64,000 bases of DNA from Glandiceps talaboti (taxonomy: Eukaryota; Hemichordata; Enteropneusta; Spengelidae), in the NCBI RefSeq assembly GCF_964340395.1, contig NC_135557.1, positions 502,501 through 566,500 on the forward strand, read 5' to 3'. The notes under the pieces were generated by a model. That model ran no database searches, had not been told where the DNA came from, and saw nothing but the letters and a program-made list of their open reading frames with translations. The translations under genes were made by a program, and so were the position numbers. The first letter of the stretch is position 1. Every line of letters starts with the position of its first letter. This document shows, piece by piece, positions 37,230 through 47,621 of this stretch.

Positions 37230-40200
37230 GGAGTGTGAGAAATATCAAATCCAAAGAGCCTAATATGTCTCACACGCCCAAATTAAATTCTGTAAAATCT
37301 GCTGATTTAAAGGTACAATCTAACAATTTGATCACTATTAAAATTTTCAATACTGCAATTTCGGCTTTGATCGACCCTGGAGCTACAATAAACGTAGTTT
37401 CCACAAAACTATTTGAAAAAATTCCACAGCTAAAAAAGTTCAAAATTAAAAGACCTAAATACAAATGTATAGAATTACCAAACAATCAGCAGATTCCTAT
37501 TCAAGGCTATGTAAAAATTCCAATACGTATTGAAAATCAACTAATCAATGTTCCAGTGCATTTGGTTAAGGACATAGATAGAGATTTGATCTTAGGAATG
37601 GAATTTTTAGAGCAGCACAAAGCAATAATTGATTTTGCACACAAGAAATTATTCATCCATGCCAATGCAGTCTTGAGACCAGCTAAAAAATATGTCATAC
37701 CCCCTAGGTGTGAATGCATAATTTCGGCTAAGCTAAGGGGCTCATTTCCGAATGGACTAATAGGAACCACTACCAACATGACGTCACTACATTACTTAGG
37801 CATTCAAGTTGCACGAGTATTAGCATCTACTTATGAGGGTTCAGTTCCAATCAGGTTGATCAACACATCTAACAATGAGGCCATATTAGGTAGGCATATT
37901 CGATTGGGCACTTTCAGACCACTCCCAGACGGAACCACTTTACATGACTTTGACATGACGGACAGATATTTAAATAATAAGACACACCCTTCTCAGACAA
38001 ATCCCTCTTTAGAACGGGAAGAATTTCATTCATTATTTGACTTCACTGGGCAATGCTCTAACTTGACAAATAGCCAAATTAATGACTTACAAGAAGTACT
38101 ATGGAGGAATAGGCGAGCATTCGTAGACAATTCAAATACTTTGGGTTATTGTGATATTATTAAACATACTATTGATTTAGAACCTAATGCCAAAGTGAAA
38201 CCAAAGGCACCCTATAGAGTATCCCCTGACAAGCGTGAGGAAATTTCGAGACAAATAAATGACCTTTTAAGACAAAATATAATTCGACGTAGCAAATCCC
38301 CATTTAGTGCACCTGTACTTTTGGTCAAAAAACCTTCAGGCTCATGGCGTCTTGTGATTGACTATCGTGAATTAAATAAGGTGACAATAATTTACAATCA
38401 TCCGCTCCCAAATATTTCAGATAGTTTAGAAATGATCGGGGCCCAAAGTCCCAAACATTTTTCTACACTTGATATGACTAGTGGATTTTGGCAAATTGCC
38501 CTTGATGAAAAAGATTCACATAAGACGGCATTCGTTACTCATGATGGAAAGTTTGAGTTCAAGACACTTCCACAAGGATTACGTAACTCAAGTAGTAGCT
38601 TTCAACGCAGTTTAGAATTTATTTTAAATCAATTACAATATAAAATATGCATATGTTATATCGACGATATATTAATTTATACAACAACGTTTCGACAACA
38701 CCTTCAAAACCTTGACATTGTTCTAGGTAGGTTAATAAATGCAAATTTGAAATTAAGCCCGCGAAAATGTATATTTGGAAAAAGGGAAGTTAAATTCCTA
38801 GGTCATATCTTGAACGAAAATGGCATTTCAACTGACCCAAAAAAGGTCGACGCAATATTAAAATTTCCCGTACCAACGAAAGTATCACAACTTCAATCGT
38901 TCTTAGGTTGCGCAGGATACTACAGACGATTTATTCATAACTATTCAAAAATAGCAAATCCTCTACACAAATTGCTTGCAAAGAGTGCAAAATTCATATG
39001 GACTAATGACTGTCAACAGGCTTTTGATACGTTAAAAAAGGCGTTGACATCAAAACCAATATTGGCGTTCCCACGTTTCAATGAGGAATTTCTATTATAT
39101 ACGGACGCGTCAGCATACAGTGTAGGATTCATTTTAGCCCAAGTTCAAGATGGCATAGAAAGAGTCATTTCTTATGGTGGTCGTACTCTAAATCCAGCAC
39201 AACGAAATTACACCTGTACAGAACGTGAAGGTCTCGCGGTAATACATGCATTAACACAATGTGATATTTACTTGAGAGGAAACAAATTCACAATCATTAC
39301 AGATCATGCAAATTTGATCTACCTATTCAAAATGAAAACTCCAAGCGGCAGGCTAGCCAGGTGGGTACTCAAAGTACAAGGTTACAATTACGACATTCTT
39401 TTCAGACCTGGAGCAAAAATTCCACATGCGGACAGTTTGTCGCGCCGCGAATATCCACCTGAAAAATATCAAAACTCCGAAATTACACCGACAGACACCG
39501 ACAATACCAATTCTGATGACATAAATTATACACATAATCAGTCACAGCTAACTATGAATGAAATTTCTAACATTCCAGAGATAGCCAATTTACAACTCAA
39601 CACGCAAGAAGATATCCTTACAGACATCAGACATCTATACGACTCGTCTGAAACTGATATCATGACTGACCAGCTGTGCAATGCATCCACTCAATCAATC
39701 GACTCCAATGACACACTAACCGATCATAGTGAGATTGATAATACACATACTGGCATTAATAAACTCTACAATTTACAACGTCAGGACAAACACTTATTAC
39801 CAATGATTAATTATTTAACCAATGATGGCGAGTTACCTTCAGACTCGAAGCATGCACAGAAGATAATACAAAGCAGTGACAATTTTACCATTTTGAATGG
39901 TATATTATATCATTACTGGTCCCCTACAGGTAAATCAGCTAAAGCTCATAACTGTATTCGACAGTTAGTAATTCCGAAATCCTTACAACTATACATATTA
40001 AGGAGGGTTCATGATGACGTCACAGCAGGACACTTGGGTACCTCACGAACGTTACAGGCTATCAGATTACGTTATTATTGGGACACCTTAATCAAAGATG
40101 TGACAGTTTACGTGGCATCCTGTGTCTTCTGTCACTCACGGAAACGAGGTATTCGATATCGTCAAAAATTACTTCCTATACCAGTAAATGGTTTATTTGA

Positions 40201-41596
40201 TAAGATAGGAATTGATTTTGTGGGAAAGTTGCCCACTACAAAATCTGGAAATAGTTATATTTTGGTAATCACAGAATACCTCACCAAATTTTGTTGGGCT
40301 TTCCCAACAACAAATTGCAAAGCCGAAACAGTTTCTCGAATATTGTTCGAACACATCTTCTGTCAATTTGGATTTCCAAATTCATTGTTGTCAGACCAAG
40401 GTTCTTCCTTTATGTCTCAAATTGTAACGGAACTATGTCGATATTTTGATGTTATTAAACAACGCAGCTCACCTTATATGCCAAGTACGAACGGAAGTGT
40501 GGAATGCTTAAACAAATCAATAATAAATATGCTTAGCATATATGTAAACTGTCAAAGTTCAGACTGGGACACATTTCTCCAATCTGTTCTATTTGCATAT
40601 AGGGCAACCCCACATGAAGCAACTGGAATCACACCATTCTGTGCCCTATTTGGCACAGAACCACGATTACCAGTTGATGCTGAAATTTTGCCAAGATTGG
40701 GTAAATCACGCAATATTCAGTATCATTTAGATGAATTAGCTCATGCTAGAAATCTTGCAATATCACTCGCAAAACAAAATATCCAGAAAGCTCAACACAA
40801 AATGAAAACATATTTTGATGCAAAAAAAGCACATGATCACAGATTCAAAGTGGGTGATGTCGTATATCTACATCACCCAGCAGTCAAATTGGGTCGAACA
40901 CCTAAATTTCACCACCCTTTTCGTGGGCCATTTCGAATAATCGAACAAGTTTCACCAGTAAATTTCAAGTTGGAATACATAACAGGTGATAAGAAATATC
41001 CTAAGCTAATCCATGCAAATCGTTTAAAGCATGCACGCTTAAGACCTCCACAATTCCTAAGTGACAACAATAATGCAACTACACAAACAGCCAGCGAAGC
41101 TCCTCTCAGGGATAATAGCAACTCTGCCACTAACAACAATAATATCACATCAAACACTGATAAAAATAATAGAAGACAAACAACTATGACGGACTACCAC
41201 ATGAACTCAGAAACTGAATATTATTCGTGTTCGGAAACAACTTCAAATCAACACACCAACAGTCCTAGAGGACAATCGTGGAGAAAAAATATCCGCAATA
41301 GAGCTGAGTTAAGACGGGAAAAACGGTATACCCACCAAAATCAGACTGATGACAGTTCTGATGCAATTACAAATACATTAACCGCTGAAAATGATCAAAC
41401 GTTTTATAACGTTCAAAAAATCATCCGTGGTAGGTACAAAAATGGTAAACTACAGTATTTAATTAAATGGGAAGGTTATTCATCAGAGTTTAATAGTTGG
41501 GAACCTGTTGAAAACTTGAATCAATTAGCACTAAACATTCTCAAGGACCATCCTGTTTTTATATCAGGTTCACGAACTTATAAACGTCATCTTTAA
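37205..41596 (+). CDS. pol: pol polyprotein: protease, RT, RNase H, integrase, chromodomain
   Basis: Open in the -1 frame relative to gag from 37205, overlapping gag by 25 nt; the first ATG is at 37265 but ribosomal frameshifting at 37217-37223 is the likelier route. Residues are counted from 37235. Aspartic protease: ALIDPGAT with Asp47, where Ser/Thr normally follows Asp. Reverse transcriptase: LDMTSGFWQI and catalytic YIDD (475-478). RNase H: TDAS (Asp624), TERE, TDH, HADSLSR. Integrase: H-x6-H and C-x2-C zinc site, then Asp994, Asp1054 and Glu1090 (D,D-35-E), and a GPF motif. Chromodomain at about 1393-1430 (IKWEGYSSEFNSWEP), expected to steer integration to marked chromatin. About 1453 codons without a stop, a normal length for gypsy pol plus chromodomain. 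Confidence 0.95.
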   Translation, partial: SFLFKKRLRSVRNIKSKEPNMSHTPKLNSVKSADLKVQSNNLITIKIFNTAISALIDPGATINVVSTKLFEKIPQLKKFKIKRPKYKCIELPNNQQIPIQGYVKIPIRIENQLINVPVHLVKDIDRDLILGMEFLEQHKAIIDFAHKKLFIHANAVLRPAKKYVIPPRCECIISAKLRGSFPNGLIGTTTNMTSLHYLGIQVARVLASTYEGSVPIRLINTSNNEAILGRHIRLGTFRPLPDGTTLHDFDMTDRYLNNKTHPSQTNPSLEREEFHSLFDFTGQCSNLTNSQINDLQEVLWRNRRAFVDNSNTLGYCDIIKHTIDLEPNAKVKPKAPYRVSPDKREEISRQINDLLRQNIIRRSKSPFSAPVLLVKKPSGSWRLVIDYRELNKVTIIYNHPLPNISDSLEMIGAQSPKHFSTLDMTSGFWQIALDEKDSHKTAFVTHDGKFEFKTLPQGLRNSSSSFQRSLEFILNQLQYKICICYIDDILIYTTTFRQHLQNLDIVLGRLINANLKLSPRKCIFGKREVKFLGHILNENGISTDPKKVDAILKFPVPTKVSQLQSFLGCAGYYRRFIHNYSKIANPLHKLLAKSAKFIWTNDCQQAFDTLKKALTSKPILAFPRFNEEFLLYTDASAYSVGFILAQVQDGIERVISYGGRTLNPAQRNYTCTEREGLAVIHALTQCDIYLRGNKFTIITDHANLIYLFKMKTPSGRLARWVLKVQGYNYDILFRPGAKIPHADSLSRREYPPEKYQNSEITPTDTDNTNSDDINYTHNQSQLTMNEISNIPEIANLQLNTQEDILTDIRHLYDSSETDIMTDQLCNASTQSIDSNDTLTDHSEIDNTHTGINKLYNLQRQDKHLLPMINYLTNDGELPSDSKHAQKIIQSSDNFTILNGILYHYWSPTGKSAKAHNCIRQLVIPKSLQLYILRRVHDDVTAGHLGTSRTLQAIRLRYYWDTLIKDVTVYVASCVFCHSRKRGIRYRQKLLPIPVNGLFDKIGIDFVGKLPTTKSGNSYILVITEYLTKFCWAFPTTNCKAETVSRILFEHIFCQFGFPNSLLSDQGSSFMSQIVTELCRYFDVIKQRSSPYMPSTNGSVECLNKSIINMLSIYVNCQSSDWDTFLQSVLFAYRATPHEATGITPFCALFGTEPRLPVDAEILPRLGKSRNIQYHLDELAHARNLAISLAKQNIQKAQHKMKTYFDAKKAHDHRFKVGDVVYLHHPAVKLGRTPKFHHPFRGPFRIIEQVSPVNFKLEYITGDKKYPKLIHANRLKHARLRPPQFLSDNNNATTQTASEAPLRDNSNSATNNNNITSNTDKNNRRQTTMTDYHMNSETEYYSCSETTSNQHTNSPRGQSWRKNIRNRAELRREKRYTHQNQTDDSSDAITNTLTAENDQTFYNVQKIIRGRYKNGKLQYLIKWEGYSSEFNSWEPVENLNQLALNILKDHPVFISGSRTYKRHL
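37217..37223 (+). promoter_or_regulatory. Predicted -1 ribosomal frameshift site A AAA AAC
   Basis: In the gag frame the bases divide as A|AAA|AAC, the canonical X XXY YYZ heptamer. It lies in the 25-nt overlap between gag and pol, with the gag stop four bases after it. A downstream stem or pseudoknot was not worked out. Confidence 0.75.
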
Positions 41597-42159
41597 GTAT
41601 ACACTTAAGGTCACTCAAAGACAATGACACAGTAAACCACCTGTTTGATCACTGCAATCCTTTACAACAAATATTACCATATAGCATGTATAAATTTCTT
41701 ATATTTGGTCATCAAATATCAAAAAATGTTTACCGTATGAGTCAATCACATTATTTAAAGTTCATGTTTAAGAGTGGTCATTTAGAAAACCCTCATGATT
41801 GATTCTGCAAGTTATACCTAATAAGGAATTAAATATAAATACAGCTGTGATTGTGTGAATAATTGAACAGTCTGGCCAGACGATGTGTGTTAGGGGCCAC
41901 AAGGGTACTTCTTAAGTGACCACTCAAAAAACAACTAGTTTTAATCACAAGAAATAGGTCCTCCAATTGTACTTTCTCATTTGTCACTGGTGTCACAAAA
42001 CAATGTCACATTTCATTACCATATTGGGCTACAAACTTTTGACTAATGTACGGTAAATATTTTATACATGTCACTAGTGTTCCAACTTGCAATGCACTTC
42101 CATTTCGATAACATTACTTTGAATGAACACTTCCTGTTTAAATATACTGAGGTTTCAAA
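41597..42159 (+). other. Non-coding gap between pol and the accessory ORF
   Basis: AT-rich, no long frame on either strand. It may hold a splice acceptor or internal promoter for the downstream ORFs; none is obvious enough to mark. Confidence 0.5.
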
Positions 42160-43242
42160 ATGACTATTTGGCTTAACGAGGAACACGGAATATGGGCAAT
42201 GGAAGCTCTGGATTGTAATTGTCTTCTACGAGAGGATTCATTTTATGAAGCTTTACGTCAACATTGCGACCCAGCTGATTTAGAATTCTTACGTTTACAA
42301 CGTATAGCTGCAACTCCAGCAAATGAAGACTACACACCCATTTTCGAGGATAGTGTTGAAATCAGCCCACGGAATATTAAGTATCTTTATAATATGGATA
42401 AAGTAACATATCAAGGTATTATCAATGACCACGCAAATTTAGTCGAATATGCTTTGAAAAATTATAATTTACATTTCCCTTCAAATCCTTATCTTCATTG
42501 GAAGACATATGTCACCGCCACGGCTATAGAGCACTCTAAGCTAAATAGTTTGAAGGTTATCTTAGCCTATTTTTCAAAATATAATACTCCTTGGCATTCG
42601 CTGAGAATTGACGTGCTTTGTTATGCATTATTCATGTGCTATAATTATCGAAGTTTAGGTACTTTTGGAAATCATGATGAAAAATTCCGTAAAGCACATG
42701 AAGTATTAATATATGTCATGTCGTGTGTGCAGGCGCGCACAAAATTATCACAGGCTCTTTTCAATTCTATGCTTAAAGCTGAATCATTACAATCATATTT
42801 TGAACCCCTAATTCCATATTTTAACCAACCAGATGACTTGTTTGCTTTATGTGTCTTTAAGATAAGAGACTGTATTTCTTTAGGAAGAAATCCAAAGTTT
42901 TATGGAGGTACCATCAAATTGTCACAATCAAAACGTGACGCCGGCCGTCTTGTATCACAATTACCTCTCCCCAAAAGAATCCAACAAGCCATATTAGATT
43001 CACATGATATTTTTACCGCTACAACTTTTCCAACAAGTCCGGATGAACCACATCGTTACACTTATAAGTTCTACAATAGCCAATGTGGCAGATTCACTGA
43101 ATATGAAAATTCTGAAGATCATGGTGAAAATTGTGATTGCTTAAATTTAACATCTTTGGACAACATATATGTTACACCATATTATAACGCATATTTATTT
43201 CCACCAATTGATGACACATATTTATTTCCTCACAAAGGATAA
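42160..43242 (+). CDS. Unrecognised 360-residue accessory ORF between pol and env
   Basis: ATG has A at -3 ('tttcaaaatgac'); 360 codons to TAA without interruption, in codon usage and AT content like pol and env. The protein has no signal peptide or clear membrane segment. It is acidic at the start (EEHGIWAMEALDCNC). A helical middle (about 75-150) has spacing faintly like ankyrin-type repeats (NLVEYALKNYN, LNSLKVILAYF), and the C-terminus is Cys- and Tyr-rich (NCDCLNL). I do not recognise the family. Position between pol and env suggests expression from a spliced or subgenomic RNA. Conservation of the open frame in an element with matching LTRs says little by itself, since the copy is young. 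Confidence 0.7.
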   Translation: MTIWLNEEHGIWAMEALDCNCLLREDSFYEALRQHCDPADLEFLRLQRIAATPANEDYTPIFEDSVEISPRNIKYLYNMDKVTYQGIINDHANLVEYALKNYNLHFPSNPYLHWKTYVTATAIEHSKLNSLKVILAYFSKYNTPWHSLRIDVLCYALFMCYNYRSLGTFGNHDEKFRKAHEVLIYVMSCVQARTKLSQALFNSMLKAESLQSYFEPLIPYFNQPDDLFALCVFKIRDCISLGRNPKFYGGTIKLSQSKRDAGRLVSQLPLPKRIQQAILDSHDIFTATTFPTSPDEPHRYTYKFYNSQCGRFTEYENSEDHGENCDCLNLTSLDNIYVTPYYNAYLFPPIDDTYLFPHKG

Positions 43243-43460
43243 TACAATATTGACTAGAATTTCGAACATCTCTCGAATTCTTCGTATACCTCACATAGAT
43301 TGTTATCTCCATATCCGTCATGCTCTGACCTTATATGGTAAAATAACTTCTGACTATCCTCAGCCTCGCTTTCAAAATCACACAAGTAAATATTTCTTAA
43401 ATATCTTACGTGGTCACATCATTAAATGATAACATTGATTAGCTCACTTCATCGATCACC

Positions 43461-45863
43461 ATGGACCGGAGAACATTTCTGTTTACAATGCTAAAGGCAA
43501 CAGTCTTCTTCTATGTCATGCTTTTTCCATTATTATATGCAAAAAGTGACTCGGATTATGACTTCATGGCCACAGATGATGTACAACGTCTAAACTATGG
43601 TGTGATTTTCGAAAAGGTAGCAGTCATTGAAGCTTCTGCTAGCAGTTGGTCACTCACTATAGCGGTTCCATGGCTGGATATACACGAGATTGTGAAAGTT
43701 ACATCAACATTTCAGCATAAACAGGTGTGTCTTTTAAATATTACTGATGCTATGTGTGATGAATTCTCTGCTTCCATCAAGACGTTAAACTATCGTATAA
43801 AATACAAGCTGAAAGAGTTACGTCATTACTTAAATGAACTAGATCGACTTTCATCATTCAAGTATGGAAATAAGGGATTTGATAATGGTTATAATTCAGA
43901 ACGAAAGACCAGGTCAATTTTGCCAATAATTGGGCAAATTTCTAAAACTCTATTTGGAACAGCAACGACGAAAGATGTCTCGATTTTAGCACGTCATATT
44001 TCATCAGTTGAACAAGAACTAGCAAATCAACGTACAGGATTACGTCATTTTAGTGCTGACCTGAGTTCCGTACTCAAGATTACAAATCGACGAATTGACA
44101 ATTTGTGGTCTTCTGTCAATAACACTTTTTCAACGGTAGAACAATTGACTCTTGCAGTAGCAGACATTGAACGACTCCGATTACAAACACAGCGACAGGA
44201 CCATAGTTATCATCTTTCAAATGATCAATTTCATCGTTATATGTTACTTTTAAATGCTCTGGATGATAGATCACGTACATTGGATGTTTTAATAGCCAAG
44301 GCTACAGAACGTTTAATTGGTATGCAAACCTTGCTGGAAGGCTATTTACCACCAGAATTTGTCTCTTCCAAACTTTTAGAAAATTCACTGCAAAAGTTAC
44401 AAGACAACTTTCAGAAAAAATATTCACAATATCATTTGTGTCACGAAACCGCATCATATTATCACCGTCAAAAAGGAGCTACTTTTTATAGAAACGGCCA
44501 CAATATTTACATCAATATTCCAGTACCTTTATGTCGTCATTCATTGATTTTCGATGTATTTAAGGTAATTCATTTGCCAATTCCTTCCTTTCCATCAGTA
44601 GCACAAAATACAAACGGAACTGCGATTTCACAATCTGTTACTGTCTTAAATAACTTGCCAAATTATTTTGCAATACAGCGAAATGGAGATTATTTTCTAG
44701 AAATGTCAACAGCTGAATTTCAAACATGTCAAGGTTTATCCATTCTTATTTGTCAACCACTTACGATTTTGAAACCAGACTTACCATCATGTGCTCGTGC
44801 AGTATTATTGAATCAACATTCTAAAGTCTTGAAATGGTGTAATCCTCAAATAATTGTTCGTCACACAGGCATTCAAAGAGCCCAGGTGCTGCGAAATTCG
44901 CAAGTATTAATTCAGGGTTATTCATCAGATTGGCATCTTTCTTGTAATGATGCAATATTGCAGAAAATTGAAAAGTGTCATTTTTGTGTGATCACGATAC
45001 CTTGCGGTTGTTTACTATTCTCAAAAAAATACTACATAGATACCTTGGGAAATAGTTGCCAACAAGATCATGATATCGTATATAGTCATACTTTGAATAT
45101 TCCGGTTCTTATGTCTTTATATAGTACAGCCCTTCCTACTTTGAAATTATCTACCTTAAGCGACAATCCTAGATCAGTTCAATTGCCAGATGTACAAATA
45201 TTAGAGACTGAGTGGAAACAAACTTTAAGCACAGAAAACGATATCAAAATTGATTTGAATCGTGCTGCCACTATGCTTCGTGATAATTCCAAAGTCTTTC
45301 TTACTCCTATGGATCAATTTCGGCAGGAGAACATAAACTTTAATGATGATCCATCAGTATTTACAATGTTTCCAAATTCAATTTGGGTGACCCTAGCATT
45401 ATCGTGTGTTAACTTGGCATTGTCCAAATATCTGATGTGGAAAATGAGAAATTTTAGTATAGCGTTGCAAATCTTATTGGCCAAAAGAGTTGAAGCGCAG
45501 GAAATTTCTTGGTTCGTGTCTACAAACCCATCCCCTGCAAAACCATTTGAGCCTCCACGTGACACCGATTATATTAAATATATTGTTGAGGCAATATGTA
45601 TTTTTGCTCTCTGTATCATATTTATGATTACTTATAAGTACTGCCTACGTGCCATTAAACAATATTGGCACAAACTGATGGTTAAGACAACGGCTTCTGA
45701 GGCCAGTCCAATTGATCATGAAATGCATGTCATCCCGATATTGCCTACTATTTCAGATCATTCTATGTGTGATTCTAGTAAGGACATGACCTCTTTACCT
45801 AATTGCACAATTCATGACAACCCTTTAGGGGGCCCTTCATTCATGAAGATGCTAGACTCGTAA
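43461..45863 (+). CDS. env: env-like fusion glycoprotein, baculovirus F/errantivirus type
   Basis: Strong start context (caccATGg). 800 codons, open. Residues 7-26 form a hydrophobic signal peptide. A basic furin-type site RKTR ends at 151 and is followed by a Gly/hydrophobic segment ending KTLFGTAT. This layout (R-x-x-R, then a fusion segment with LFG) is characteristic of baculovirus F proteins and gypsy/errantivirus envelopes. A heptad-rich region follows (about 173-240), then a Cys-containing ectodomain, a hydrophobic patch at about 641-661, a transmembrane helix at about 708-725 and a cytoplasmic tail of about 75 residues. The expected role is membrane fusion for cell-to-cell spread. Family placement rests on layout, not on alignment. 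Confidence 0.85.
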   Translation: MDRRTFLFTMLKATVFFYVMLFPLLYAKSDSDYDFMATDDVQRLNYGVIFEKVAVIEASASSWSLTIAVPWLDIHEIVKVTSTFQHKQVCLLNITDAMCDEFSASIKTLNYRIKYKLKELRHYLNELDRLSSFKYGNKGFDNGYNSERKTRSILPIIGQISKTLFGTATTKDVSILARHISSVEQELANQRTGLRHFSADLSSVLKITNRRIDNLWSSVNNTFSTVEQLTLAVADIERLRLQTQRQDHSYHLSNDQFHRYMLLLNALDDRSRTLDVLIAKATERLIGMQTLLEGYLPPEFVSSKLLENSLQKLQDNFQKKYSQYHLCHETASYYHRQKGATFYRNGHNIYINIPVPLCRHSLIFDVFKVIHLPIPSFPSVAQNTNGTAISQSVTVLNNLPNYFAIQRNGDYFLEMSTAEFQTCQGLSILICQPLTILKPDLPSCARAVLLNQHSKVLKWCNPQIIVRHTGIQRAQVLRNSQVLIQGYSSDWHLSCNDAILQKIEKCHFCVITIPCGCLLFSKKYYIDTLGNSCQQDHDIVYSHTLNIPVLMSLYSTALPTLKLSTLSDNPRSVQLPDVQILETEWKQTLSTENDIKIDLNRAATMLRDNSKVFLTPMDQFRQENINFNDDPSVFTMFPNSIWVTLALSCVNLALSKYLMWKMRNFSIALQILLAKRVEAQEISWFVSTNPSPAKPFEPPRDTDYIKYIVEAICIFALCIIFMITYKYCLRAIKQYWHKLMVKTTASEASPIDHEMHVIPILPTISDHSMCDSSKDMTSLPNCTIHDNPLGGPSFMKMLDS

Positions 45864-46643
45864 ACAGTAGATTAAGTGATGTGACGACAGACATCCACGC
45901 TAGCAACGGTAACGACATTAGCCGACAGACTAGTGCAAATGCGACTCCACTTCAACCTCAAAACTCTATTCCGAAATGTGACCCCTTGAACTTGACATGG
46001 TTTACAATTTAAGGAACAGTCGCTGGAATTTTGATGGTTAACAGTTATCAAATTTAATGAACAATTAATTATTTTAATGGTACCTATTTTATTTTGACGT
46101 CTAATTAGATTTAATTAAGGACTTTTAGTCTCTGAACATTGAGATAACTTTCACACTGAAAATTGAGAGACAGTTGTGATCTCAATACTTTAACTTTTAA
46201 ATGTCTTTAAGGAACAAAGTTGTTGAGCTACTTTCAACTTTCACGTCATCATATTGACGTTTCTTTTCAGTTCCTCAATATTATTATATGAAGACACAAA
46301 CTTTTGAACTCTTAACATTTTCAACTCTAATTGTTGGAATGAATTTGAACTCTTAGACTCTCGGACAGTTTTGAACTTTTACGAGTTCACATGAAACATT
46401 TTGAAGATTTAAATTTTCAATTAAGAACAATTTTGCGACTCTTATTGCCTTTTATAATTAAGAATTATTTAAGATAATTAAGTTAATTAAGCTAAATAAG
46501 TGAATTTTGTGAACAAATTTTGATGGATATTACAAAACCTTTGTCTCACGACATCTCAACAAACCCTTTTACCATTTCTTTGGCATTTAAGCTATCTTCA
46601 CATTTCCGACTTTCCAAAATTTTACGGATTATCAGGTTTTTAC

Positions 46644-46682
<39 letters not shown>

Positions 46683-46892
46683 CCTTCTTTACTTTATATT
46701 TATCAAACTTTACTTGACTTGATGTATGATATAAACTATACGGGCTCGTCTGTCCTCAATAATCTCTTTGACAGTATGTGACCTTCATCTTTCGGTACCA
46801 TCACTTTCGCTCTTCCCAATATTTTGTGAACTAAATTAGCTTCTCTTACAATTAGGCTGGTTACGTGTTTTGGGGACAAAACATATTTTGAC
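45864..46892 (+). other. 3' untranslated region of the LTR element, with A34 tract
   Basis: About 1 kb of AT-rich sequence between env and the polypurine tract, without a long frame. A run of 34 A lies at 46647-46680, well before the LTR and therefore not the element's own poly(A) end. Confidence 0.7.
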
Positions 46893-46903
46893 GGGGGGAA
46901 TGG
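46893..46903 (+). promoter_or_regulatory. Polypurine tract
   Basis: 'ggggggaatgg' directly precedes the 3' LTR, the expected place and composition for plus-strand DNA priming, though one T interrupts it. Confidence 0.75.
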
Positions 46904-47617
46904 TGTTACGAGTCACAAAATAAACATTTAAGATTTGATAATTCCTCTGTTGACAAAAGACACAAGTGATAAGGTCACATTGATTAATGAGACAGAGCCG
47001 GGTCAAGTAATGTTATTCTATCCTAATGAGTAGAGGTCACATGTCATCTTAGAGTGATAAATTGTGTCCCAATTGAATCAACAGCTGTCTAGCTAGAATT
47101 ATTTAGGACGGGTCAATAAACTGGCTATTGCTGATTTGAATTAATTATATTAATAAACATTTACTAAATAAGGTTAAGAGAGAATCTTTTGTTGTAAACA
47201 ATTTGTTTGTTAACCATATTTGTAATACGGAATGAACGATGTTTTAAATAAAAATGTTGATGACGTATGCGTTTGAAGTAGCTTTGGAATTCGCTATTCC
47301 GGAGACTAAGTCAGTTGGCGACTGGAGTGAAGAGCGATACCAGCGGGTTCTTGAGAAATTGTGAGCTGAGCTGAAATTACTCGAAAGAACTTTGACTATT
47401 AACTGTAATTGACTGGAACTGAAGCGAATAGCTCCCTATGCTGCAAATCGTATAAGTCATTCAACACAAAAGTAATATTTGTGTCCTTGTGAGTTTCTTC
47501 TTTTTACAGAGCACTGTTTCGTGAAATCGGTACCTCTCAGATTGCTATCCGGGCGAGTCCAAAGTTTACCGCTGAACACGGGTTAACGTTGCAGCTACCA
47601 AATTCAGCGTCGTAACA
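46904..47617 (+). repeat. 3' LTR, 714 bp
   Basis: Same ends (TGTTACGA...TCGTAACA), same length and, by eye, the same sequence as 35832-36545. Followed by the second CATG. Confidence 0.95.
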
Positions 47618-47621
47618 CATG
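47618..47621. repeat. Target-site duplication CATG (right)
   Basis: Matches 35828-35831. Confidence 0.85.

Larger units (their letters stand above)
35832..47617 (+). mobile_element. Ty3/gypsy-class LTR retrotransposon with env-like gene
   Basis: Order: LTR, primer site, gag remnant, pol (protease, RT, RNase H, integrase, chromodomain), unknown 360-codon ORF, env-like ORF, polypurine tract, LTR. Domain order RT-RNase H-integrase defines Metaviridae (Ty3/gypsy). The chromodomain after the integrase points to the chromovirus branch, yet an F-like envelope gene is present. LTRs appear identical, there is a 4-bp target duplication, and pol and env are open. The gag start is missing, so this copy alone should not assemble particles. 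It lies antisense to the host gene, in the intron between the exons at 50930-51127 and 31599-31775. Confidence 0.93.

Noticed and set aside
43169-43429. 86-codon plus-strand frame between the accessory ORF and env
   Set aside because: Overlaps the end of the 360-codon ORF, starts inside it and shows no domain; probably chance in AT-rich sequence.
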